The notes below the pieces were generated by a model that worked only from the letters and a program-made list of their open reading frames with translations, was not told the DNA's origin and did not search any database. From positions 3,102,181 to 3,166,180 of the forward strand of contig NC_064040.1 of the NCBI RefSeq assembly GCF_932526225.1: 64,000 bases of DNA, given 5' to 3'. This document shows, in pieces, positions 1 through 13,000 of this stretch (within the stretch, counting starts at the first letter, position 1; every line of letters begins with the position of its first letter). Both the position numbers and the translations under genes were made by a program. This stretch comes from Nematostella vectensis. Its lineage: Eukaryota > Cnidaria > Anthozoa > Actiniaria > Edwardsiidae.

Positions 1-3000
1 GTTCCTCCCCCTGAGAAGGACCATGTTCTGCCAGTGGATTGCTCACTATATTGATTTGTTCTTCACTGTCAGGCAAGCTTCCCTCAGTTATAGGCACCTC
101 TTCTGAGCTTGCCACCACTGCGCTATCAACAACATCATCTCTTATCTCTGCAGTTGGGTTATTATTGGTTACCTCAGAAATGACTAATTCAAATGGAGGT
201 GGGGCTCTCTCGACTTGGCTCATTGCTTCGTCATACGAAGGTAACTGAAAATGTACATCACCCGAGTATGTAGCAATCAGAGTTAATCTGTCATCCTCAC
301 TGTAGAAGCTACGTCTTGTACTGTTCCTGTATCGACGGCTGCGGTGGCATCTTCGGACAAATATAAGTATGCTCAAAAGAATGACTAGGGCCCCAAGGGT
401 GGAGCCGGCACTGGCTGTAACAATGGTAAGCGTGTCAAGTTCGTTGCTATTTATTCTTGTCCGTGAGCTAAGTGTGGGTGGTAAAGTTACTGAAAGAAAG
501 AGAGTCAAAGTAAGAGAAAAGAAAAAAAAAACACATTTGTAATGTATAAATAACTGTAAGGATGGTAGACCAAGAGGTACAGTACTGTCATTCATCCCAT
601 TTTATTAACCAATCTTTGGTTCTATCTCTAAGGGCAGACTCTTGAGTTCAAACTGTGTCCAATCAGTATGCTGATGAGTATATCTATGTACTCGTTATTT
701 TGTCATAATTTTAGTTTGTGCTACTTTACAAAACAATAGTAAACAAAGTAATAGGTAGCATACAAATAAAAAAAAGTTCTTCAATTTACCTTCTACAATG
801 CAATCTGGGGTATTTGTTTTCATGACAAACTTCCCGCCTGCTTCATGACACCTCTTATCAAACTGCACCAGAGTGAGGCAAAGAGGGGGCACACCTGTCC
901 AGAAGGCCACACCGTTTTGGGAGCTGCATTGCCGAGATTTATTACCCCACAAGTAGAACTTATGATTGCACTGATAGTTGATTGTTGTGCCATGTTTATA
1001 TATTCCAGAGATTTCTTTATTGTCATGGTAACCATTTTGGATATCTGGCTCCTCACAAAAGATTTCTAAAATGGACACAAAGCAAAAGATACTATTAGTA
1101 GGAAGTATCAAGGGAATAAAGGGGGGGAGGGGGTTACTTGTTTAATTGCTTTTAAAAAGCAAAGCTATTGTTGAAACTTGTTAACTCCTGTTTACCCAAA
1201 TCCCTTGTAAAATGATCTGTAAAACCTATCCTCTTCCTATTTAATAATGATAACAGTTCTAAACTGAGACATGTCTTCAAAGTGGCTATTCATCCTCTGG
1301 GTTTAGAAATGTAGATATGCTGTGACACTGAGGGTAATTCTGCCCTCCAGCAAATAGCACACAGGTTTTTAAGTGAGGTGTTATGGAATGGGACCATGGT
1401 TGTCTCATTCACAGTTGTCTTGTTCAAGAAAAAAATGAATTCAATATTATTTGACATTTTCAAAAAAGAGGATAATTATGCTGACACAAAAACGATTATT
1501 AATGACATATTTTAACTGTAAACTTTATCTTTTAATTCATTTATTTGCTCATTAATTCATTATTTTTTTCTTGATCTTCTTTAAATAGTGTACCTGTTTT
1601 TAATCATATGTTTTGTATCCAGTATTGAATTAATATTAGTTTTTTCCCTTTTCTCTATAATAACCAGTACTATCCTTCACCTACCTGCCTCGACCAGCTT
1701 TAGCTATCTGCAGGTAGTGTGCTACTGTAAATATTGTTCTGATATAATTAAAGTTGAAGTTTGAAGAAGTTTATCAAAAGACTGAGACACAGGAGAAACA
1801 AGTTCAAATAACTTACAGCACCATATTCAAATCCAGAATCAAGTGCCCAAGCTTAAAGTCAGATTCAAATCTGGGTTGCAGGGGTTAAAGATGAGTATGC
1901 TACCCTTTCAATTGATGATTTTGATTATTTTCTACAAGTTCGCAAGCTGAATTGTTTCCATACCAGTGCAAGTAGGGTTTCTAGTGCTGGTCCAGTGACC
2001 ACTAGGCAGACAAGTCCGGGTCTGTGTACCCACTAGTCTGTAACCATGGTGACATCTAAAGCGGACAATGGTGCCAATAGTGGGCGGGGATCTGCTGTAG
2101 GTCATCTGACCATTCTGTGAGAAATCACCAGGTGATCCACAGGAGCTGACCACTGCAGAATTAATAATAGTTTAATGCCACCTGTAACTATTAACTGTAC
2201 GGGATTTTTACGGTGCTGTTTGTATGGTGCTTTTTTCTAGGGAACCAATAATGCAGTAAATGTTTACACAAATGGCATACATAATTTTTTTTTTTTAAAT
2301 AAAAAGCCCACACCTCTCTGAAATGGTCGGCCCCTACACATACCGTATCTAAGTGCTTACCACAAATAGGTTGGTCTACAGACCATCGACCTGAAGGCAT
2401 ACACACTCTCTTCTCAGACCCATGCAGGGAGTAGCGTGGATCACATCTGAAGGTTAGAAAAGTGTACATCACAAGCTCGGTCACATACGGCATCTGTGGA
2501 GGTGGGTGAGTGTAGATGGTGCCATGTTCTAGATCTCCTGGCTCATCGCAGATGACCACTGAAGACAACAAAGGAAGGCTCATTTTAATCTTGCAACATA
2601 CTGACCCTGGGTCTTCCCTTAGTAAGGGTCCTCTTACATCAAACTGCAACAACAATTTTTTAATTCTAAGCAATACACCAAAAACTGGAAATCGACTCTG
2701 CCAAATTTTCGTCTTTAATAAGACTTCTTCAGGGCAGACTATTGTATTCATTGTTCTGGTATGAGATCGCGACAGTTTGGGCTTTTTGATTTTATTCTAA
2801 GCAAGATGTGATCGTGAAATCCTTCTGCATTATGACTTAAAAATGAATTTTATGTTGTGAAATCAAAATTAGGGTTGTAGGGATTTCCAGCCTTAGCATA
2901 CAGCATTTATCACTTTGTCAACTTTTTCAATCTCTTTCCATATCTCAAAGGCTTATACAGTACCAAATAGGGTTATTATAAAATGTCATTGAAACCTTCA

Positions 3001-5581
3001 AAACACAAGTACTCTCTGAGAAAGCCACTTTTTTAAAGAAATTATTTCCTAGCTATAAGCAATCTCCTCTTCTGAAAGAGTTATTTTGTGATACAAATAC
3101 TGATGATGCAATGAAGTTATAGTTAATTGGCCGGCTTTTCAAATTAAGAGACCTAAGAACTCTCGGGTGTATTGAGAAACAAGTGCACAGTTGCAGTACT
3201 TACAGCAGCGAGGAGCAGGTGTCCATGTTCCTTGCTGAGTACAAGAACTGTTACTTCTTCCATACAGGTAAAAACCTGCACCACACTTGTAATGTGCTAT
3301 GCTATTAAACATCCTGGAAGTATAGCTGACATTTCCATTGTCAGGAACAAATGGAGGAGGGCATTTTACAACTGCAAAAAGGGGACACAGAACAAGTTTC
3401 TTTAACTTTGCAAAATTGTCATTTTGCAAAGTTAAAATTCATTTATTAGCGTTAATAAAATAAAATGGTGCTAAAATGAAGATCATTATTAGTTGTGAAT
3501 ACCCTACATATTTAAAGTGTCATTAACCTTTAAACTTCCCAACTTATACATACAGTAGGTAAAATACTACATTAAAGAATGAGTGTCCTACCTTCACATA
3601 CAAAGTTCCCTTTCCAGACACCATCCTTGTCACACAAGTATGTTGGTGTTCCATGTGCAGTGAAGCCCCCATTACAAGCATATTCTAGAATACTACCAAT
3701 CTGGTTGGTCACCCCAGGGGTGAATGCCGTCAGCAACGTGCTGTAGGGAATTTTAGGTGCTTGGGGTGGGCAAAGCTGAGCTGGAATAGAATTACACAAA
3801 ACTATAGCATGAAGTCTTGAAGCAGTAGATAATGTAATGGCAATTTGGATACTATCAAATACTCTGTTTAGTGTCTGTTTGGTCCATTTCTACAAGTGGG
3901 TCTGATAAATGTGACCAATTAGAAGACAAATTTCACTGTAACATAAAATTGGGTCAAAGTTTCTTTTGTAGAATTGAGACACATTTACAATAGTCTTCTC
4001 TCCTCCTAGGAAAAGGAATTTGTTATGTGGAATCATAACTGGGTTTTACTCTACCAATAAGGTTAAAATTACACAAGAACATGAAGTTTGTTGAGCTCAA
4101 GTGATAAAAATGTGCACAACTACTACAAGAAATCTGTTAGGCTGGACAAAAACATGCACACGAGGCATGACTCTTTTTTAAAAACTGTATTGTAATAAAA
4201 AAGAATTTTAAAAGTCAGCTTTTTATTTGTAAAAGAGCTCTGCATTGTATTTTATTGTTGCTTGTAACAAATAAACTCACCATGACATGATGGCATTTTA
4301 GAACTCCACTCTCCATTAGATTCACATTGGATTTTTCTAGCACCAGACAGTTGGTAATTGCTGTCACATGTGAAGCGGATCAGTGTTCCAGAAGGGAAGG
4401 GTTCCTGCCCAGCTGGGGAAATGGACCTCTGGCCGTGAGTTGGTGTACCAGGGTCCCTGCACTGACCTGGGTGTAAGTCAAGAAATTGGCTGTCTTACAG
4501 ATATAGGGCTTAGTTATAATTCATGTGGTTATTCTTTAGATTTTTTATTACCAAAACTGTATATATCAGGCCTGGACCCAGGGTTTTTCTCTAGGGGTGC
4601 AACATCCCAAAAAATGGACCTAATTTTCTGGGGGGAGGGGGTGAGTTTTCTGATAAAAATATGACGGTACCCGAAAGAAAAAAAAATGATTTTTTTTTAG
4701 TATTGCGGATTTGGAAAAAGTTTGACTTATAGATTTATGACATACCAGAGTGATCGGGAATGTCATTTTTTAAATCAAATTTGCTGGTGTTCATAGATTT
4801 GTCTACAAAAAGCATGTCTATTGCGGACTGGAAGTGGATTTTCTGCCGTTATAAGGGGGAGGGGGGTGCAAATGCACCCCCTGGGTACGGGCCAAAGTCA
4901 TATGTGACACGGCAAGGGAAAACATACACTAGCGAAAAATGTTTAAGGACAAATCTGGAAGATCAACAAACGCTTTTTTCTATAATGAGGGAATGATCTT
5001 GTTAATAATGAGGGAACGATCTTGCTTTGTTATATCGTTTATAAACAATCTTGTTGGCACAATCGGAAGAACGTTTTTTAAATGCGGAAGTTTTTTCCCT
5101 TCAAATTAGAAAAAAACGCTGTAAAGTTCTGAAAGTTCGAAAGATCGTTCTCTTAAAATTCGGAAGATCGTTCTCTTGAAGCTCGGGAGAACATTCTTTA
5201 ATAATTCGGAATATTGTCTCTAGAAATTCGGAAGAACACTCTTAAAGTTTGAAGGAATGTCCTTGATATTGATCGATCGCTCCAAAACCGCTCGGTAGTA
5301 TCACACAGTTTGCATTTTTTAGTTTGCTTGGCTGACCAAGAAAGACGATAACAATTTTGCTTGAAACATTGGCGAGAAACGTTACGCCTTCGAAAATGAA
5401 ACTATCAGCAAACACAGTTATAGTATAGTGTTGTATAACATCTTTAAATTAAATCAGATTCGTGTCACGACAAATCGTGTTGTGGATCAGAAAAAAGATG
5501 GAATTACTCACCAAAAGCACTCTTTACGGCTGACGAGCATACGATACATAGTGCCAGCAGCACCGATTGCCTTTGAATCAT
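1..5581 (-). CDS. Sushi (CCP) repeat type I membrane protein, SUSD-like, 3' end outside window
   Basis: Eight exons were read on the minus strand: 5512-5581, 4281-4466, 3592-3780, 3204-3371, 2361-2558, 1964-2152, 790-1065 and 1-489 (open at the window edge). All junctions are GT-AG and all internal exons are phase 1, giving 588 codons so far. The start at 5581 gives MIQRQSVLLALCIVCSSA, a clear signal peptide. Each of the next six exons holds one CCP domain with four cysteines and the usual Trp before the last Cys. The sixth has a tail with two extra cysteines. The last exon has a transmembrane segment (about residues 446-470), then a basic stop-transfer stretch (RRCHRSRR) and an acidic tail with LPSYDEAM. 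CCP proteins bind ligands or complement at the cell surface. Many CCPs, one membrane span and an LPxY motif recall SUSD4/SUSD6, which recruit NEDD4-family ligases. Orthology is not established. Confidence 0.9.
4569..4893. mobile_element. MITE-like element with short terminal inverted repeats
   Basis: The left end GGCCTGGACCCAGGG and the right end, read on the other strand as GGCCCGTACCCAGGGGGTGC, form imperfect inverted repeats about 325 bp apart. Nothing inside looks coding. It sits in intron 1 of the sushi gene. No clear target-site duplication was seen, so the superfamily is unassigned. Confidence 0.5.
4930..5275. repeat. Degenerate tandem repeat, about 25-30 bp
   Basis: A motif resembling ATTCGGAAGATCGTTCTCTT recurs at irregular spacing with heavy divergence in intron 1 of the sushi gene. 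It looks like an old decayed minisatellite. Confidence 0.45.
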
Positions 5582-6375
5582 CTTAGTTTCGATGAGAAAC
5601 ACCAAAGATTACTCAAATAAATGAGGATGGAACTATACAAAAAGTCAGGAAATTAGTTGTTTTCGTCCTCTGCTTCTTCGATGACTTGTCAAATTTTAGT
5701 ACTTTGTCTGAAAATAACAAACCCTACTTGCACCGAAATAATGGAAAACGCCACAGAACACTTTGATAAATATCTTGTCGGGCTTTGAGTAAGAATAAGT
5801 GATTAGATCAACGTAATTTGGTCCCTTTTTTCGCGGAATTATCCCACACCTTCGACACTTCCGCCATGTTTGTGTGCTTACGATGTTTGGTCTCAGGTCC
5901 CCCACGCCGACACGGCCGCACAGTCAGACCACATCACGCGCCTGCTGTACTGCATTTTATTCAGCGGACAATTCTTTCTTCTCTTTTTACTTCCTTCTTT
6001 CGTATTTTTTCTAATAGTAATTTTTTCAATACGGGGATCTTCGGTAACAAAAAAATAAACAGCTGATGTAAGCGATACGCTATTTTACTTACTGAAATTC
6101 CTTGTACAAAGACTTGCCTGCGCGATAACAAAATATCTATCTTCAAATTCATTTTATAATCGTCCAAGGGATGAGCACTGAGGATAAAGAATAATTCAAT
6201 TATAGAAAAAGATATGACGCTATTTGAAGTTTTCATATTTTTTTTGCGGTCCGTGTTTGTTTTCAGCGGTTTCTCCCAAGAGACCCACAATTCAATGCGC
6301 GCCAGGGCGGGAAAATAGAAATATTATCAACACGAAAGAAATGCGAAGAAAGTTCTTCTGCCTTTGTTTGTGAAA
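5582..6375. promoter_or_regulatory. Divergent intergenic region between the sushi gene and KNTC1
   Basis: Only 794 bp separate the two start codons, which point away from each other. Both promoters and 5' UTRs must therefore lie here unless there are upstream non-coding exons. No convincing TATA box was seen. The assignment follows from gene layout, not from a recognised motif. Confidence 0.55.
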
Positions 6376-6869
6376 ATGTCGTGGGATTCAGTTGAAGTTG
6401 GCCTTGCAGGTGGGGAGGAGACTGTGAATTTCGGTCCTCGTAATGAGACGGGGTCTCCATTGTATCAAGTTGATACTTTAGCGAGTATTTCGCCGAGAGG
6501 CACGGTGAGGAGATATGGATTGTGCTTTTTACTTTGTATTTGAAGATCTTTAAATTTGGATAGGTAAAGTAGCTAAGTTTTGATTATTTATAGGTCGACG
6601 TGTTGCCATTTTTTTGTGGGGCGACGTCACAGGATGGTTTCTGTTTTGTGGTATCCAAGCACGTTAGGTTGTTCAACCCGAGTTGCACGAAGCTGGAAGC
6701 CTCTTTCACTTTCGGTATGACTGTTTTATGAAAATTGTTGTTGCCATCTCAAACCACCAGCTCACTACCGCAATCATGATAAAGTATCATCACCAGCACT
6801 ATCATAATCAATACTATTATGATAGCATCACAGTAATCATCATCATCACCACCACCACTACACCATACA

Positions 6870-6960
<91 letters not shown>

Positions 6961-6989
6961 GTTAACATCATTATCATCATCATAATCAT

Positions 6990-7034
<45 letters not shown>

Positions 7035-10000
7035 GTTAACATCATTATCATCATCATAATCATATCATCATCTTTTTTCAGAGGTGGAAGTGGATGTGGT
7101 AGCTTGGAGTGATGACTCTTTGTTTGTGGTTGTTGGGGATAGGTAAGTTATATATTTTGTGATGCTGCACTGGCTATAATTGTGTAATGGTTATTTAACC
7201 CTGCATTTTTTTATATAGATCTGGCTCCATTCACTTCATACATTTTCCTTCAAAGAAAATAATATTTTCTGAGGTATTGGTAGAGCTTTATAACCTTTGC
7301 CCATAAATTTAATATAATAAATGACAGTATATATTTGTTTGAATTCCAGAAACTTATTCAAGAGATTGATGAAAGCTCAACAAAAAGTGCTGTTTTTCTG
7401 AATGTCAATTTCTCACAGCATAACCAAGATGGTGAGTTCTCAAGAAGTCGTAGATCTCATTGAGTGTACGCCTAGTATTTATATGTAACATTTCCTTGTT
7501 GATAACAGGTAGCAGCAAGCTGGTGTTATTGACAGCATCAAGAAAACTATTTGAGTTTTCCAATTTGAAGATGGATGAACTGAATGCAGGCAAATAAACA
7601 TCTTTTTTAATTAGGTTTTAGAATTTTTATTATGTTTATGAGGAATTGATATTAACCAGTTTTTTTTGTCATCATTAGCCATCGAGTCTCAAGATTTTGG
7701 TTCTATGAAGCATGTAAGTATTAGAATAACAGCTACATGTATTAGATATTGTAACATGGTTCTACTTGACCAGCATGAAGGGACAAGTCTAGATACTGTA
7801 GCCAGCCAATCCAGATGGTTCACCAAAAGCTGGTACTTAAAATAAACTTCTATGGAGAGTTGTAATTAATAATTGATAATCTTTCATACTTTTTTGCCTT
7901 TTAGTTGTAGAACTGCAATTGTTAATCACTGTTTGCATTGACGATGCTTCAGGTCCTAAGGTCATGCTTACTGTACTAACATTGTTTTCGTACCCCTATT
8001 GAGGGAATCATTTAATCTCCCTTATACTCTTTCTTGAGAGGGGAGTCGGTTTTATCCAATTTTTCCATGAAAATGGGGGAGCATTTAATCTCAGATTAGT
8101 ATGTTACCTCCACCCTTAAAAACTTTTTACAAAACATTTTGACTCAATGAGTAGACGAAAGTAGCTAGGGAGTGCTGATAAAATTGATACTAGAGATGTA
8201 AAAAAATTGACTTTTTCATGTTTTTATATGAACAAATTTTAAACTTTTTTATCTTTTCAGCTTCATGAGTCTATGACTATCAGATGCACAGATGTTTCTC
8301 TGGCACATGAGCAGGACTACGTTCATGGAGTGGTGCCTTTCTCCTTTAATGGGACTTCAGCGCTTGCAACATATGTAAGCACCAGCACAAATAACTGCAG
8401 TATATCAGAAATACTAAATTGGCATTAATTTCAAAATCAGACTTGATAAAGACTTGATTAAGGCCAACTTAAGTACAAACATGTATAACTGGTACAATTC
8501 TATTTTATTATAGGTTTTGTCATTATCCAAGAAAACATGAGCTTAAATCTCTAATAAAGAAAGCCATTTACAAAATCAGACCAGATTTACCTAAAGCATG
8601 CAGACACCACTTTGAGCCAAACAAGTGACATATTTTGACGTGACCAACGGGGGTGGGGCAAAAAGCATGGGGATCCATGACCAGTATCACTTCCCCTATT
8701 CTGACTGAGATCTTAGAAGAAATGTTTGATAGACAAGCCCTTTAAAATTGACCTCATTGTCATTATGTTTAACATAACTGTTGCCCTGCCTTCTCTTCAA
8801 GAAATCCTCAATCCACCCCGACAATCTCAGTTGACCTCACTTACATAACTTATATTATCTGGTTATTTTTATTGTGTCCAGGGAAATGGTCTCTGTGTCT
8901 GGGGACAGGATCCCATGCAAGAAGAGAGCCAATACCTTGCTCTTTTTGAGAAGCTGAGCTCCTTCATTTTAGGTAATTAGGGGAAGAGTAGTATCTTTGG
9001 CCCAGTTGGCAGAAAGTCACTATTCTAGTCTAACCACTGGGTTTGGGTTTGATTTTCAAGTTCTTTCGTCCAAGGGTTTTTGTTCGGGTTCTCTGTTTTT
9101 TCTCACTCAACAAAAATCAACAAATTCTATTTAAGATGTGCTTCATACGACATGAGTCGTATGGCGGCTTCCAGAGGTGCCTTCTTAGGCCTTCAGTTGT
9201 TTATTTATTGAGTATGTTATACATATCAGGCATCTTGGCAGCATCACAATGCATCACAATACTGTGATGCTGTAAAGAATGCTAGGTTTATTGTTCCACC
9301 CATTCTCATCTTAAGTCATAGTATTTTACTTCTCTCCACAAGGCCAACCATGAAGAGCAAGCCAATGTACCAGTGTGCTTTCTGTTTCTTTCTTTGCCAG
9401 AAAACCTTCACAAAATTTTCACGTAAAGGGGTACATATGTTTGAGTGTGGTAGTGTATGTAGTAAACCTTGCAAAACTATTCTTACAAAATCCTACAAAA
9501 AATCTTACAAACCTTGCAAAACTATTCTTACAAAATCCATTAAGATTTATTTATATTTTAGTTAATTTAATGATCATTTTTGTGTTTCTGTAGGTTCAGG
9601 TATTTTAAAGGTATGCCAAACAAGCCATGGGGATTTTCTTGTTATTTTGGATGACAGGGTAGGTAACTAACGTTTTCTTTTCTTGCTTCAAACTTTTTAT
9701 CTCCTTTCCCCTCTCTTCCCTACAAAATATGTTGTTATTACTATATCTCTATTGAGTGGCCACCCTTTAAGTTGCTGAAGTTGCTTTAAGAAGTTGAAAA
9801 CTTGATAAATGCTTGCAAAGAAAGTAATTGAATTAAAAGTATGGTTCAACCAGCGGTAAAAAGTCCTTGAATAAACTAATCTTTTGTCCTTGCCTTACCT
9901 TTTGTACTTGTATAACCCACCATTCCTTTTTGTCCTTGATATACGGTAACGAATCAGCTTTATACCACTGGTATTGTATCATATAGAATATCCTGAGCCT

Positions 10001-13000
10001 GTGGGATGCTGAATCACTGACATTGGTAGCGACTTGGCCTCACATCAGTGTAGAAGACTTTCTGCTTATCAGTGCTAGTGATATGGAGTCAACAGGGGAG
10101 GGGTAAGCCTTCATTTGTCCTACTTTGTACTGTATCTGACTAAAACATGCCTGGGGCATTTATTAAATTTCGGTGGTCTGGATGGGGGCATTCAATAGAT
10201 TTTATGTTTTTAAGCTGGGAGGGAGGGTAGAAGGGGGGCGTTTAATACATGTAGAGGGGGTTCATTAGAGAGGGGCGTTCATAACAAACTTGTAAGCTTA
10301 GGATAGGCATTCATTAGATAGGAGGGCTCTTTAGATAGGGGGCGTCTATTAGATGGTAGCTGCACCATAAGAAACAAATTATTATAGAAGGATCTGTTGT
10401 CCCTTGTCAACATTGACAACAACAGTGGTAGCAACATCATTATTGAAATAAGAAAACATAAACAAGTAGCAAGGAAGTGACATCAATTATCTAAAACTAC
10501 CTTTTACCAGCTGGCTTACGTATATAAATTATGTATAAAAAAAGTGAAGGTGAGAAGCAAAAGAGTCAGACAAACTTGTTTTATTGTGTCGCTCGAGGTG
10601 CATTGTCGGATCACTCGTGTGTAAACTTCCGGTGTGTAAACTTCCGGTTAACTTTTGATAGTTAGATGGTCAGATCGATCATCCGTAAACTTTTTGTGGT
10701 CTTTCTGTTCTTTAGCAACACAGCAATCCTTAGATAATATATACACTTCTGGTGTTCAACTTCCGGTTAAAGCCTAGTACTATAAAAGGGATATGTCATC
10801 GACCTGCGACCGCTACGGTCATTCTTTAGTATGACAGTAAAGTATATATAAGCTAGTTTCTTCAGAAAAGTCTTCCATGTGGGTTGAGCGTGCCCATGCT
10901 TCTTCGTCACTGACATCAATCAGTCTTCTACGGTTCAGTCCAATTCAAGCTGTTAGTTTGCAAACAAAACAACTTAAATGCTAGCAAAGCTTTTAATTTT
11001 CTTTGTTTTAGTACTTGCCGATTTGTGTCTCTGGGTTTTCGCGTTTGTTTGTATTTGTGCTGAAAGAGTGACTAGCCAAAACTGTGACTTTTAAGAATAA
11101 GAAACAAAAAGGGAAAAGCCTCTGTAAGCAGTGTCTCTGTTTGCAGGGTAATAAAAAAGAACATCTGTTAGAAGGACAAAATAGAAAAGGATAGATTTCC
11201 ACAAATTAATTTTTCACAATTCTTCCCAATCAGCTTAACTAAATATCAAACAAAAGTCGTACAAACACATGGCCCTCGCTAATGATTTTGCGCCTTTCTA
11301 GAATGTTAACATGCATAGAACACATTGTTGGGTGTATTAATTTTTTTTTTCCAAAAAGAATATGCTGAAATTTGACATGCTAGAAAAAAAACTTTTCAAA
11401 CGGTACCAATAGTACTAAAACCAATAGTATTAAAACTAATTTAAGTTAGAAGTGGACTCAGCAATGCCACATTAGTCTAGCAGTGCGGACACTTGTCTCT
11501 GACCTGGGACTCTTTTTGCGCTTGACATTCTGGCTCGCGTGAAAGAGGGTCCAGTATTTATTGCATGCGCATGCGCGAACATGTACCAATCAGCGATCTT
11601 CACGGCAAAAGTTGAAATACGATAGCGCGCGCAATAACGGACGTGCCTAAAGAGGGTTGATTCAAGCTAGACCTTGTCGAGTGCAGAGCTCTGAAAATCG
11701 ATCATTGCTAAGTTGAAAAGAATGTTTTGTACATGTGAATGAATATCAGCAAACTGCTTGGGATTTGTTTTCTATAAAAACGCCATAAAATGTAATTGAA
11801 AATCAAATTCCAAAAAAGCACGCGCCCGTTTGAAATGACGCTATTGTCTAAAGCATGCACGTAAAAATAACGAAAACGGAAAAGCTCTTTGATTGATATA
11901 TTTTCCAGACTAACAGACCTGTTCTCAGAAAGGATTGACAATCAAGTATTTACCCACGACCAAAATCAGCGTAATATTTCTGAAATAAACCCTCGCTCGT
12001 CCCTTTCGCAGCCATCTTGAACTAAGCAACCAGGCTACACCGCATATATGCGGTGTATTTTCGTGCATGCGCATGCAATAAATACTGGACCCTCTTTCAC
12101 GCGAGCCAGAATGTCAAGCGCAAAGAGTGTCCCAGGTCTGGACTATGCGGACACTTGTCTCTGACCTCAGCGGCCCAGTTCAATTCCACTGATATATAGC
12201 GTTATTATTTTTTTCTGTTTATTATTATTATTATTTTTTATTTTTATAATAATAATAATAATTAATCATATTGTTCTTGGTGTGTCATGGCATCAAAAAG
12301 AAAAAAAAAGTATAAGGACATTTTAATGTACTCTTAGCATCTTGGATGTGTTCATGCATCTTGGATGTGTTCATTTTTTCAGTATTCTGTATATCATTTA
12401 TGCACACAAGAAAATAACTAGAAAAATAAATTTGCATTCACGAGTTGGCTCACAGAGCCTTTGATTAATATTAAGGTTACAGTAACTAATTTGGAACTTG
12501 TTAAGACTGAGAGCCTTCTTTGCTTTTTAGATCAGATGAAGATGATAAGATTGTCATTATGACAAAACCTGCAGATGAAAAGGTGATATTGTTTGGTGAC
12601 CTTTTGCCATAAAATATATTATCATTTTAATTAATTTTTGCTAACTAATGCTTGTCTACATTTTCCAGGCCAATCAGTTCCTCCAAATCCTCAAACTTCC
12701 TTCCATGACTCAGGTTTATTCATTGCAAGTGGCCAACTGCAGAATACCACAAGCTCCTAGCAACCAGGTAAAATCGTTTTATTGATGTGCTGGACTACCC
12801 AAAGGTGTGCTAATTGCATTTGTCAAACTGCAGCAAAGCATTACATCCTAGCAACTGAAACAGTTGTTGTTGCTTGTTTTGTTGCTTACAGTTGTATCCA
12901 GGGGGTGTCTAGCCCCCAACTTGGGCTTGAATTCAAGAAAAGATGACTGAGCTTAAATCTTTGCCTCCTGTACCCTTTCCCCCTTCTATTGTGCCCTTTG

